From Gudongella sp964604145 (GTDB lineage Bacteria > Bacillota > Clostridia > Tissierellales > Tissierellaceae), in the NCBI GenBank assembly GCA_964604145.1, contig CAZRXS010000007.1, forward strand, positions 1 through 42,604: a stretch of DNA of 42,604 nucleotides. The letters run 5' to 3'. The notes beneath the pieces are model-generated. The model ran no database searches, was not told the DNA's origin, and saw nothing but the letters and a program-made list of their open reading frames with translations. Below, piece after piece: positions 25,816 through 34,043 of this stretch. Numbering within the stretch: the first letter of the stretch is position 1; the number at the start of each line of letters is the position of its first letter. A program made the translations under genes and the position numbers.

Positions 25816-26346
25816 TTATAATCTGTTTTTAACTGCATAGATTCCAATAATGGTTTTGCTATCAATAATATCTCCGTTTTCAATCATTTCTATTAAATCT
25901 TCAATTTTATAACTTTCAACATCAATATACTCACCAGATTCAAGCTCTTGTTCACCTTTCTCCATATTTTCTGCAAGGAAAATATATACTTTTTCAGTGG
26001 AAAAACCTGGGGATGTATAAAACTCAAGCAGGTACTCTAATTTTTCTGTACTATATCCCGTCTCTTCTTTTAATTCTTTAATAGCAGTTTCTTTTGGTTC
26101 CTCATTAACTTCAATCTTTCCAGCAGGCAACTCTAAAAGAACTCTGTCCACAGCCTTTCTATATTGGCTAACTAATAGGATTTTATTTTCATCTGTTATG
26201 CCAACAATCGCAACTCCACCAGGGTGTTCAACTATTTCTCTCTTAGAATATTTTTTATCAGGCAATTCAACAGTATCAATTCTAAGATTTATTATTTTAC
26301 CCTCATATAGTTTTTCTGACTTCATTGTTTTTTCTTTATAAGTCAT
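25816..26346 (-). CDS. NUDIX hydrolase, ADP-ribose pyrophosphatase-like
   Basis: The NUDIX box starting at GKIEVNEEP and ending KELKEETGY matches G-x5-E-x7-REUxEExGU except for Lys in place of the usual Arg. Together with the length and the N-terminal SEKLYEGKIINLRIDTVELP this points to the ADP-ribose diphosphatase (NudF/YqkG) group. Of two ATGs six bases apart I prefer 26346 (176 residues), since AGGAGGTT is too close to the first. It has its own likely promoter after recN. Confidence 0.88.
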   Translation of the reverse strand: MTYKEKTMKSEKLYEGKIINLRIDTVELPDKKYSKREIVEHPGGVAIVGITDENKILLVSQYRKAVDRVLLELPAGKIEVNEEPKETAIKELKEETGYSTEKLEYLLEFYTSPGFSTEKVYIFLAENMEKGEQELESGEYIDVESYKIEDLIEMIENGDIIDSKTIIGIYAVKNRL

Positions 26347-26380
26347 TTGCATAACCTCCTAATTTTGTGGCTCTAAGCTA

Positions 26381-26389
26381 ATTATACCA
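26381..26389 (-). promoter_or_regulatory. Extended -10 promoter for the NUDIX-pdp genes
   Basis: The minus strand reads TGGTATAAT between recN and the NUDIX gene, the same form as upstream of the HI0933-type gene. No clear -35 is present; the upstream region overlaps the recN end. Confidence 0.5.
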
Positions 26390-26397
26390 TAAAAGCT

Positions 26398-28077
26398 TTA
26401 ATTCCGAACCCGATTAGACATTTCTAACATCTCTTTTGCGTGTCTTTTAGTTGTTTCAGTAACATCAACCCCTCCTAAAAGTCTTGCTAGCTCTTCTATT
26501 CGCTCTTCATCGCTAAGTTTTAACACCTGTGTAATTGTCTGTTTATTTTTAGAACTCTTTTGGATTACAAAATGTGTTTCTGCAAGAGCAGCAATCTGGG
26601 GCAGATGTGATATTGAAATAACTTGCCTCCCATGAGAAATCTTCTTTATCTTTTCACCAACTACTTGGGCAGTTCTTCCACTAATACCTGTATCTATCTC
26701 ATCAAATACCAAAGTAAAAATCTTGTCTTTATCAGCCAGTATCCCTTTAAATGCAAGCATTATTCTAGACATTTCACCACCTGATATTATCTGGCTAAGG
26801 GGCTTAAGTGCTTCTCCTGGGTTAGTAGATATTAAAAACTCTATATTATCCTTACCCCTAGAGTTTAAGCTAGCTTCTTTATTAAAATGCACTTTAAATT
26901 CTATATCACTCATATTCAAAGAAAGTAGTTCTCCTTTAATCTTTTTTTCTAATTTAAGGGCTATTTCTTTCCTTTTCCTAGTCAATAAATCAGCATTTTG
27001 TGACAAACAACCCAATAAATCATCTCTTTTTTTGCTTAAATCTAAAAGTCTAGTTTCACTATTTAGCAAATCATTGTATTCGTTTTCTGTTTTTTCTTTA
27101 AATTCCATTATAGCACAGACACTATTACCATATTTTTTCTTTAAAGTATTTACAAGGTCAAGTCTTTCTCTAAGTAAAAATAATTTTTCTTCATCAGTTT
27201 CTAAATTCTCAGCATAATAAGTTAAATCATTTGTTAATTCAGAAAACTCATATCTTAATGAATCCAATCTTTTTTTAAAGATTAATGTATTCTGGTCAAA
27301 CTTTGAGGTATTATTTATAAAACTCATAGCTTTATCTAATAGAGAAAGGACATTAGCTTCCATTTCCTCCCCTCTAAAAATACTTACCGCAGAAGATAAT
27401 TCACTTATAATATTTGTAAGGTTGTTAAGTCTCTTATATTCAGCTTCCAGACCATTATCATCATCTGGGCTTAAATTTGCATTTTCTATCTCATTAATTT
27501 GATACTTTAAAAGTTCTAGTTCCCTATTCCTCTTTTCAGAGCTTATGGATAGCTTTTCAATAGAATCGTTTAATTCTTTATACTCATTATATAAATCCTT
27601 AATCGTATGGATTAAGGCAAAACCTTCTTTATCAAGAAGTGAATCTAGGATTAAAATATGATTCTTAACAGATAGAAGAGATTGATGCTCGTGCTGGCCA
27701 AATATATCAACCATTTTCTCTGTTAGAGAAGATAAAACACTAACGCTAACAGGTCTATTGTTTATCCTGGATATGCTAGGGTAATCTCTACCTATTTCTT
27801 TGCTTAAAATTAATACCTCTTCCGATTCATAGCCCAATTCCTTTAGGGCTCCCTTTATATCGTCATCTGTAAAAAAAACCGCCTCAATAATAGCTCTTTT
27901 TTCTCCAGTTCGGATCATATTTCTATTAGCCCTAGCACCTAAAACCATTTCCAAAGCTTCAATTATTATTGACTTACCAGATCCAGTTTCACCAGTTATT
28001 AGATTAAGTCCTTTTTCAAATTCTATGGTTAAATCATCAATAATCGCAAAATTGTTGATACGAAGCTCCTTAAGCAT
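26398..28077 (-). CDS. recN: RecN, DNA repair SMC-like ATPase
   Basis: RecN acts early in double-strand-break repair. The 559-residue protein has Walker A GETGSGKSIIIEAL near residue 30, a long central coiled coil, and a C-terminal half with ISGGEMSRIMLAFKG and LVFDEIDTGISG (signature and Walker B). It follows tlyA by 15 bp with a GGAGGTTTTATCT ribosome site, the usual Firmicute order, though nadK and argR, often found between them, are absent. Confidence 0.97.
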   Translation of the reverse strand: MLKELRINNFAIIDDLTIEFEKGLNLITGETGSGKSIIIEALEMVLGARANRNMIRTGEKRAIIEAVFFTDDDIKGALKELGYESEEVLILSKEIGRDYPSISRINNRPVSVSVLSSLTEKMVDIFGQHEHQSLLSVKNHILILDSLLDKEGFALIHTIKDLYNEYKELNDSIEKLSISSEKRNRELELLKYQINEIENANLSPDDDNGLEAEYKRLNNLTNIISELSSAVSIFRGEEMEANVLSLLDKAMSFINNTSKFDQNTLIFKKRLDSLRYEFSELTNDLTYYAENLETDEEKLFLLRERLDLVNTLKKKYGNSVCAIMEFKEKTENEYNDLLNSETRLLDLSKKRDDLLGCLSQNADLLTRKRKEIALKLEKKIKGELLSLNMSDIEFKVHFNKEASLNSRGKDNIEFLISTNPGEALKPLSQIISGGEMSRIMLAFKGILADKDKIFTLVFDEIDTGISGRTAQVVGEKIKKISHGRQVISISHLPQIAALAETHFVIQKSSKNKQTITQVLKLSDEERIEELARLLGGVDVTETTKRHAKEMLEMSNRVRN

Positions 28078-28092
28078 AGATAAAACCTCCGT

Positions 28093-28890
28093 TTATTTCA
28101 ACTCTATATGTGCTTTTTCAATCACTCTATCTATATCTTCATCTCTAATATAATCCTTTTTCTTAGAGAGGTAAAGCAAAAACTCAATATTACCACTTGT
28201 TCCAGTTATGGGTGAAAATGTCAGGCCAAGAGGATATAAAAGTAATTTTTTGCTAAAATCTAAAACATTTACAATAACCTCTTTATGGATAGCCCTATCT
28301 CTGACTATACCCTTTTTGCCTACTTTATCACGTCTAGCTTCAAATTGCGGTTTTACAAGAGCAACAATCTCTCCCTCTTCTTTAAGCAATTTATAAGCAA
28401 TAGGTAAGATATGCTTTAAACCAATAAAGCTTACATCTATAGATATAAAGTCTAATTTATCCTCAATTTCTGAAACTTCCATATAACGGATATTGGTTCT
28501 TTCTTTTACAATAACTCTGGGGTCTTGTCTTAATTTCCAATCTAGTTGACCATAGCCAACATCAACTGCATAGATTTTCTTAGCACCTTCTTTAAGCATG
28601 CAATCTGTAAAACCACCAGTAGAAGCGCCCATATCCATACAAATAGCATTCTTTAGATCTATATTAAAGCTTGAAATTGCCTTTTCTAGTTTTAATCCAC
28701 CCCTACTAACAAAGTCAATTGGCTTTTCTTTAACCCAAATCTCTGCACTTTCATCAATGCTCTCACCAGGCTTATCCACTCTATTTGTCCCCACAAATAC
28801 AGTGCCTTCCATAATAAGACTTTTTGCCTTTTCTATTGACTCAGCAAGACCTTTTTCAAATAAAAGTAGGTCAGCTCTTTTTTTTGCCAT
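28093..28890 (-). CDS. tlyA: TlyA-family rRNA methyltransferase (S4 and FtsJ domains)
   Basis: The 265-residue protein combines an N-terminal S4 domain (KRADLLLFEKGLAESIEKAKSL) with an FtsJ-like methyltransferase having DMGASTGGFTDCML and AVDVGYGQLDW. TlyA proteins 2'-O-methylate rRNA; hemolysin annotations of this family are historical. It lies 21 bp after oapA, with AAGGAGAATAAGCT before the ATG. Confidence 0.93.
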   Translation of the reverse strand: MAKKRADLLLFEKGLAESIEKAKSLIMEGTVFVGTNRVDKPGESIDESAEIWVKEKPIDFVSRGGLKLEKAISSFNIDLKNAICMDMGASTGGFTDCMLKEGAKKIYAVDVGYGQLDWKLRQDPRVIVKERTNIRYMEVSEIEDKLDFISIDVSFIGLKHILPIAYKLLKEEGEIVALVKPQFEARRDKVGKKGIVRDRAIHKEVIVNVLDFSKKLLLYPLGLTFSPITGTSGNIEFLLYLSKKKDYIRDEDIDRVIEKAHIELK

Positions 28891-28911
28891 AGCTTATTCT
28901 CCTTGATACTA

Positions 28912-29538
28912 TTATTTTTTAGAATCATTCTTAGGGTCTGGGTCATTTTTTGGCTTTTTCTTACTTGCAAATATCTCTATATTAAAAAGCTTTTCCGCAA
29001 GATATACGACTTTTGCAACTTTTAATACTATTTCATCATGGTGATAACTTGCTATAGATTTTCCAATACCCTTACCACCAACAGTTAATGAAGCAGTAAA
29101 GCCTGTTAAAACAACAGTTAGTAAGGTACCATTTTTTAGTCCCAAAATATACACAAGACGAAAAACAATACTAGTCGCCACGGCACCAGATATTATTCCA
29201 CTTATATCTCCAATAACATCATTGCAAAAATTACTCACTTGACTTGAATTTTTAACAAGTTTTATTGCAGTTCTTGCTTCATGTATTTTATTAGCAGCCA
29301 TAGAATGAAAGGGTCTTTCATTTGATGCTGTAACTGCTATACCAATAATATCAAAAAGAACGCCAATTGATATAACAATTAACAATAATATAAATGCAAA
29401 AAGGACATCTAATTTTCTCACTAAGTTTTCCGAAACCAATGAAAAAGCAATAGCAAGTATAAACGTCCATAAAGTGATAAGGAGTACCCATTTCATATTG
29501 TATTTTGTATAAAAGCTATCTTTTGCTTTTTTAACCAT
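28912..29538 (-). CDS. oapA: OapA, OLE RNA-associated membrane protein
   Basis: A 208-residue protein with several hydrophobic segments: about residues 17-40 and 45-72 near the N-terminus, then about 108-130 and 135-155. A basic and acidic C-terminal tail (KKKPKNDPDPKND) follows. It is encoded immediately after the ~600-nt RNA that I identify as OLE, the location of OapA in other bacteria, and its length and membrane layout match. OapA binds OLE RNA and brings it to the membrane in Bacillus halodurans. The start at 29538 is set by GGGGG ahead of the ATG; the frame is open further upstream but enters intergenic repeats. The assignment rests on context plus topology, not on an alignment I could run. 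Confidence 0.85.
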   Translation of the reverse strand: MVKKAKDSFYTKYNMKWVLLITLWTFILAIAFSLVSENLVRKLDVLFAFILLLIVISIGVLFDIIGIAVTASNERPFHSMAANKIHEARTAIKLVKNSSQVSNFCNDVIGDISGIISGAVATSIVFRLVYILGLKNGTLLTVVLTGFTASLTVGGKGIGKSIASYHHDEIVLKVAKVVYLAEKLFNIEIFASKKKPKNDPDPKNDSKK

Positions 29539-29557
29539 TTTTTCCCCCAAATAAGTT

Positions 29558-29600
29558 AATTCACAATTCACAAATCACTTCTTCAATTCACAATTCACAA
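29558..29600. repeat. Paired 16-nt direct repeats between OLE and oapA
   Basis: AATTCACAATTCACAA occurs at 29558-29573 and again at 29585-29600; each copy contains an internal AATTCACA reiteration. No gene lies here. Similar short strings often border REP-like insertions in Firmicute intergenic DNA, and such an element follows at 29675. Confidence 0.7.
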
Positions 29601-29627
29601 TTATAATGATAATGTAAAAAATAAAAT

Positions 29628-29703
29628 CGTAGGGATAGACGACTCTGTCAATCCGCATAGCGCCAAAATTATATAAAGATTCCTCATTACACTCGGGATG
29701 GCA
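29628..29703. repeat. REP-like intergenic repeat upstream of oapA
   Basis: The minus-strand core ATCCCGAGTGTAATGAGGAA (29699-29680) matches 18 of 25 bases of the element near 2165. Adjacent sequence (CGTAGGGATAGACGACTCTG at 29628-29647) resembles another dispersed intergenic repeat type. There is no open reading frame with a ribosome site. Family membership is from memory. Confidence 0.5.
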
Positions 29704-29711
29704 GACTATAT

Positions 29712-29740
29712 AAAAAAAGCTGATAGCTAGGCTATCAGCT
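29712..29740 (-). terminator. Intrinsic terminator of OLE RNA
   Basis: On the minus strand a perfect 10-bp stem, AGCTGATAGC and GCTATCAGCT around a 3-nt loop, is followed by seven T residues (29718-29712). It defines the 3' end of the RNA and lies about 170 bp before the oapA start. Confidence 0.9.
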
Positions 29741-30328
29741 CTCTATGTGGTAATAAAAAGAGTAAATCTTACGGCTTTAGGTCCAGCAGGATTTCCCTGA
29801 AAAAAACTGTCTGTCGCCAGCACAGCGGTTTCCCTTTCATTTCTTCACTATTCTGTCGCCATAAACAGAACTGGATTGCCACTTAGTCCGCACTGTAATC
29901 CTCTATTTACTTTTATTAAAACAGTCTAGGAGATTTCCTCAACAGCCAGTCTATTCCCTAGCCTCTTTTGCAGATTAGGTTTCGATAACAGAACCTGATC
30001 ATACCGGGCCCCGGATTGAAAAGGTTGACTTATCATCCGCGCTACTCCACTCAAGGCAGGCTACTCTGCACTTTTTTTAATTAAGCTTTGTGTCTTGCAG
30101 GTTTATCACGATATAGTACTAATTATCACTATACTATGTCTCCACGAAGGTAGGGTCATCGCCCACATGCCATTGTAGATCGCCCCATCCTTCTTACTCC
30201 TTATGCCAACCCACGACTGGGCGTCGCAAGCAAAACATAAAGAACTTCATCGATATGCCTTATGACGGATTTTTAGCCCCGCCTTCAAGAATAGTTGTGC
30301 TGACTAGAATACTGTACCACTTAGAGCT
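29712..30328 (-). ncRNA. ole: OLE RNA (ornate, large, extremophilic RNA)
   Basis: This ~617-nt stretch has no credible reading frame but has its own consensus promoter at the 5' end and a strong intrinsic terminator at the 3' end. It is GC-richer and more structured than its surroundings. It lies between ispA and a small multi-span membrane protein gene, within nusB-xseA-xseB-ispA-tlyA-recN, which is the described location of OLE RNA. The size matches the ~610 nt reported. On the minus strand the stretch at 30283-30264 (GGCGGGGCTAAAAATCCGTC) and the GTGGGTTGGCATAAGGAGT stretch agree with conserved OLE blocks as I remember them. OLE forms a membrane RNP with OapA and is linked to tolerance of cold, alcohol and magnesium stress; its molecular activity is not known. 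RNase P, tmRNA, 6S and SRP signatures are absent. Confidence 0.88.
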
Positions 30329-30334
30329 ATTTTA

Positions 30335-30363
30335 ATTATATCACGGTTTTCTTATAATTTCAA
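30335..30363 (-). promoter_or_regulatory. OLE RNA promoter
   Basis: On the minus strand TTGAAA (30363-30358) and TATAAT (30340-30335) are separated by exactly 17 bp, and TGA precedes the -10 (extended -10). The -35 lies just past the ispA stop codon. Predicted start of transcription is near 30328. This is among the best promoters in the window, so OLE can be made independently of the upstream operon. Confidence 0.88.
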
Positions 30364-30369
30364 TAATTG

Positions 30370-31224
30370 CTAAAAATCTCGCTTTACTAGTTTAAGGGTT
30401 AAATCTCTAAAAAACTCTGTATCTAAGTTTACTAAGCTATCTAAAACATCTAAAGCTTCATCACTTATACTCTCTATCTTTTTAACTGTTTCTTCTTTGC
30501 TGTAGAACTTTAGTATTGTGTTTTTATTAATTTCTCTATCTTCTTTATCATCAAGTATATCATCTTGCATTTGATAAGCTAGGCCAAGTTTAGTTCCATA
30601 TTCTTTTAGTGCATTAATATCGTTTTTATCAGCACCGCCAATAATAGCCCCTGAAACAATACTAGCTCGTATAAGTGCAGCTGTCTTGCCTTTATATATA
30701 GTCAATAATTCTTCCTCTGTGATTTTTTTACCCTCTGCTTTTATATCTAAAACTTGTCCTCCAACCATCCCACATTGGCCTGATGCTTTCGCTATTTCAT
30801 ACATTGCACAATTCTTTTTTTCACTAGGCTTTCTTACACTCGACTTTATCATAGTTTCAAAAGCCAGGTTTAAAAGTGCATCTCCAGCTAAGATAGCATT
30901 AGCATCTCCATAAACCTTGTGGTTTGTCGGCCTTCCTCTTCTAAAATCATCATTATCCATAGCTGGAAGATCATCATGGATTAAGGAATATGTATGTATC
31001 ATTTCAATTGCCGCAGCAAATGGCATTGCATTGTATATATAATTATCATATAGTTCATAGGCCTTTAAAGTCATAATTGGCCTTAATCGCTTTCCACCGG
31101 TAAATAAACTGTATTCCATAGCTTTAAATAGTTCTTCAGATATTTTACCAACTGGATTTAAAGCATTTCTTAACTCCTCATCAATAAGCTTTATATATTC
31201 TTTTATTTCATTAACACTCTTCAT
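30370..31224 (-). CDS. ispA: Polyprenyl synthetase family protein (farnesyl/geranyl diphosphate synthase)
   Basis: It condenses IPP with allylic diphosphates to geranyl or farnesyl diphosphate. Both aspartate-rich motifs are present: DDLPAMD in the HDDLPAMDNDDFRRG segment and DDILD in YQMQDDILDD, with GGKRLRP near the N-terminus. I start at the ATG at 31224 (284 residues), inside the xseB coding end; another ATG-containing start 12 bp upstream adds only MLII. It is in the exonuclease VII operon, with OLE RNA following. dxs, its frequent neighbour, is absent here. Confidence 0.95.
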   Translation of the reverse strand: MKSVNEIKEYIKLIDEELRNALNPVGKISEELFKAMEYSLFTGGKRLRPIMTLKAYELYDNYIYNAMPFAAAIEMIHTYSLIHDDLPAMDNDDFRRGRPTNHKVYGDANAILAGDALLNLAFETMIKSSVRKPSEKKNCAMYEIAKASGQCGMVGGQVLDIKAEGKKITEEELLTIYKGKTAALIRASIVSGAIIGGADKNDINALKEYGTKLGLAYQMQDDILDDKEDREINKNTILKFYSKEETVKKIESISDEALDVLDSLVNLDTEFFRDLTLKLVKRDF

Positions 31225-31468
31225 TATTATCAACATCCCTATAAACAGAAGGAAAATTTGCTTCTGTCAAAGCATCTTCTTTTTCCAAAATTATTTTAAC
31301 AGTCCCTTCAGCTTTTGTTAATATTTCATTACAATACTTATAAAGATCCATAGCCTCTTTAAATTTACCTAAGGTGTCTTCAAGCTTTAAATCATCGTCT
31401 TCTAATTGGACTAAAAGCTCCTCTAGCTTTTTTACTGCTTCCTCATATGATAGTTCTGTATTATCCAA
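31211..31468 (-). CDS. xseB: Exonuclease VII small subunit
   Basis: The 85-residue helical protein (SYEEAVKKLEELLVQLEDDDLKLEDTLGKFKEAM) is the small subunit of exonuclease VII, which degrades single-stranded DNA from either end. It overlaps xseA by 8 bp and ispA by about 14 bp, so the three genes are tightly coupled. Confidence 0.95.
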   Translation of the reverse strand: MDNTELSYEEAVKKLEELLVQLEDDDLKLEDTLGKFKEAMDLYKYCNEILTKAEGTVKIILEKEDALTEANFPSVYRDVDNNEEC

Positions 31469-32669
31469 TCTTATCCTCCTTGATTTTAAGAATTTTTGTT
31501 TTTACAATCCCATCTTTTAACTTAATATATAAATTATCTTCTACTCTTAAACTTTCTATGCTTTTTACTAAATCCTTGTTTTGATTGAAAACTAAGCTAT
31601 AGCCTCTTTGGATACTTAAGAGAGGGTTGCAAATATTTAAGCGATTATATAAAGAAAGAAGATGTTTTTCTTTGTTTATAAGTTTAAGTTCTATACAATG
31701 GTCTAGAAGCTTAAATATCTTATCTAAGTGCATTCTCCTATCATTTATCTTTTGTATAGGATTTAGATAATACAAGCTCTTTTCTATATTGTTTAAATAA
31801 TTGTTATTATCTTCAATTTTTCTTAACACTCTTTTTTCTATATTCCATTGTAAATTATTTAATCTTTCTTTTAGGCTATCTTTCTCAGGTAGTGCCAGTT
31901 CAGCTGCAGCAGAAGGAGTCGCCGCTCTTATATCAGCAACTAGATCAGAAATAGTAAAGTCGCTTTCGTGACCAACAGCAGAAATAACGGGAGTATGCAA
32001 TTTATAAATAGATCTTGCCAGCTCTTCATCATTAAAACAGAATAGTTCCTCATAAGAGCCACCACCCCTACCTACTATAATAAGTTCAATATCATCCCTT
32101 TTATCAAGGTATTTAAGACTTTTAATAATGTCCTTAGGAGCATTATCACCCTGTACAAGGCATGGGTAGATTAAAATATCTACAGGTGGAAATCTCCTTG
32201 TCAATACACTTACAATATCTCTTATTGCTGCTCCAGTAGAAGATGTAACGACACCTATTTTTTTTGGTAAATAAGGCAACTTTTTCTTAGATTCTAAGAG
32301 AAATAGACCTTCTAGGTCAAGCTTTTCTTTTAATAAATTAAACTTCTTGTAAAGCTCACCTAATCCCTGTTTTTTCATAGTCTTAACATAAATCTGATAG
32401 CTTCCATCTTTTTCATACACACTGACACTTCCAGAAATAACAACTTTTAAACCATTGCTTGGCTCATAATCGATAGATTTATTATCTGTAGAAAACATTA
32501 TACATCTTATTCTGCTCTTTTCATCTTTTAAGCTAAAATACATATGTCCACTGTAGTGATGTGTAAAATTTGAAATCTCACCTTCCACTTCCACAAAACT
32601 AAGTAGGATATCCCCTGAAATTAGTTTTTTTATGTAACCATTTAATTCACTTACCATCAAAGGCCGCAA
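31461..32669 (-). CDS. xseA: Exonuclease VII large subunit
   Basis: The 402-residue catalytic subunit has an N-terminal OB-fold (VSELNGYIKKLIS...GEISNFTHHYSGHMYFSLKD) and the exonuclease core with GVVTSSTGAAIRDI, VGRGGGSYEELFCFNDE, AVGHESDFTISDLVADIRAATPSAAAEL and a C-terminal RGYSLV segment. The start is TTG at 32669, set by GGGAGGTG at 7-bp spacing; an ATG four codons later is too far. The Kae1-like gene ends 3 bp upstream. Confidence 0.95.
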   Translation of the reverse strand: MRPLMVSELNGYIKKLISGDILLSFVEVEGEISNFTHHYSGHMYFSLKDEKSRIRCIMFSTDNKSIDYEPSNGLKVVISGSVSVYEKDGSYQIYVKTMKKQGLGELYKKFNLLKEKLDLEGLFLLESKKKLPYLPKKIGVVTSSTGAAIRDIVSVLTRRFPPVDILIYPCLVQGDNAPKDIIKSLKYLDKRDDIELIIVGRGGGSYEELFCFNDEELARSIYKLHTPVISAVGHESDFTISDLVADIRAATPSAAAELALPEKDSLKERLNNLQWNIEKRVLRKIEDNNNYLNNIEKSLYYLNPIQKINDRRMHLDKIFKLLDHCIELKLINKEKHLLSLYNRLNICNPLLSIQRGYSLVFNQNKDLVKSIESLRVEDNLYIKLKDGIVKTKILKIKEDKIG

Positions 32670-32672
32670 ATA

Positions 32673-33614
32673 TTACACCTCCCACCCCTTCTTTGTCCTT
32701 GTTAAATAACCTATACCAACTGCATTATCGCTTGATAATTCTCTGTCTGCAAATAAAATATCAATATTTGCCAATCCTTCTAAAATGCCTTTTCTAATTA
32801 TAGAATTTGAAGCAACCCCACCAACAATAAACACAGTGTTTATGCCTGTCCTATTACATTCATAGCTTATTAAATCTCTAATAATATCTGTAAAAAGAGA
32901 AAAAAGAGTAAAAAATATATCTTCTATTTTATAGTTTTTCTCAGCAATTAAGCGAATGAAATAATTCTCTAAACCCGATAAATTAAAATTTCCGTCATTA
33001 ATTTTATAAGGAATCTTAATATTTAACCTTTCCCCATTTAGTGCAAGGCTTTCTAATTCTCCACCTGCAGGAAAAGCTAAACCGATCTTTACGCCTAACC
33101 TATCAAGCAACTGGCCAAAGCTAATATCAAGACTTCCACCCATGGTCTCTAGCTCTAAATTATGAATTTTGTTGACACATTTTATTGTTTCAGTTGTTCC
33201 TCCCGATAAATGTAGAGTTAAAAACTCCCCTTTTATATCGTCGTTTAATAAACAACAAGCAATATGCCCCTCCTGGTGGCTAAAGCTTTTATAAGGTATA
33301 TCTAGAGAATGTGACACTATCTTAGCAAAGCTATCTCCAGCAAGAAAGCAAGGCATATAAGAGCCTTTTAGAGCTCTAGGACGAGTGCTCGCTCCTACTG
33401 CTTTAATAGAAGCTTTGTCTATATCTATTTCTGCAAAAAGCAGGGGTAAGTTCTTTATATGTTGAAATAGGGCCTCTTGTTGTCTAAGCCCTTTTTTACC
33501 TATTTCTACATCCAATAATTTCCTCTTGTCAAAAATAATATTATTATTTGCATCTAAGACTGCAAGAGATGTTGTATAGTTGCTCGTATCCACTCCTAAG
33601 TATAAGCCTTTCAT
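32673..33614 (-). CDS. Kae1-like (TsaD-related) domain protein
   Basis: A 313-residue ASKHA-fold protein related to TsaD/Kae1, the tRNA t6A enzyme. It shows LGVDTSNYTTSLAVLD, the metal-binding-type HQEGH segment and LHLSGGTTE, but is shorter and divergent, and members of this group sit between nusB and xseA in many Clostridia. I do not call it TsaD: a canonical tsaD would normally be elsewhere. Its function is unknown. It overlaps nusB by 4 bp. Confidence 0.85.
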   Translation of the reverse strand: MKGLYLGVDTSNYTTSLAVLDANNNIIFDKRKLLDVEIGKKGLRQQEALFQHIKNLPLLFAEIDIDKASIKAVGASTRPRALKGSYMPCFLAGDSFAKIVSHSLDIPYKSFSHQEGHIACCLLNDDIKGEFLTLHLSGGTTETIKCVNKIHNLELETMGGSLDISFGQLLDRLGVKIGLAFPAGGELESLALNGERLNIKIPYKINDGNFNLSGLENYFIRLIAEKNYKIEDIFFTLFSLFTDIIRDLISYECNRTGINTVFIVGGVASNSIIRKGILEGLANIDILFADRELSSDNAVGIGYLTRTKKGWEV

Positions 33615-34018
33615 TTCTTATCAATGGCACGGACAAATCCACCTAAAACTCCATTTACATACTTATAAGCATCTTCTGTAGAAAATTTTTTAACTATTTC
33701 TATTGCTTCATTTATAGAAACTTCAACTGGGATATCGTCCATATACAATATTTCAAATATTGCCAACCTTAAAGCTGCTAAATCAACCTTTGCCAACCTC
33801 TCTATTGACCAACTTTCAAGTTGATTGGTAATATAATTATCTATTTGATCTTTATTTTCTAAAACTCCATTAACAGTTTTATAAATATAATCCGACTCAT
33901 TTTCTCCAAAGGGAAAATTTTCCAAAAAAATATCTATAGCCGAAGTATGGAATTCATTATTGCTAGCCATTTGAAATAATAATTGCATAGCACCTTCTCT
34001 TGCTTGTTTTCTTCCCAT
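33611..34018 (-). CDS. nusB: NusB, transcription antitermination factor
   Basis: NusB with NusE binds boxA of rRNA leaders to prevent early termination. The 135-residue all-helical protein begins with GRKQAREGAMQLLFQM and has the DYI..VNGVLEN and RLAKVDLAALRLAIFEILYMDDIPVEVSINEAIEIVK segments of the family. TAAGGAG precedes the ATG. Confidence 0.95.
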   Translation of the reverse strand: MGRKQAREGAMQLLFQMASNNEFHTSAIDIFLENFPFGENESDYIYKTVNGVLENKDQIDNYITNQLESWSIERLAKVDLAALRLAIFEILYMDDIPVEVSINEAIEIVKKFSTEDAYKYVNGVLGGFVRAIDKK

Positions 34019-34043
34019 TTTTTGCTCCTTATGAAGATAAGTT

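Noticed and set aside
29558..29600. CRISPR-like spaced repeats
   Set aside because: Only two short copies with an 11-nt spacer, and no cas genes in the window.
29628..29703. Insertion sequence remnant
   Set aside because: No transposase fragment, terminal inverted repeats or target duplication can be seen; a short REP-like repeat is enough.
29741..30328. RNase P RNA, tmRNA, 6S RNA or a degraded gene
   Set aside because: The P4 core of RNase P, a tmRNA tag frame and the 6S fold are not visible; promoter, terminator, size and gene neighbours all fit OLE RNA.
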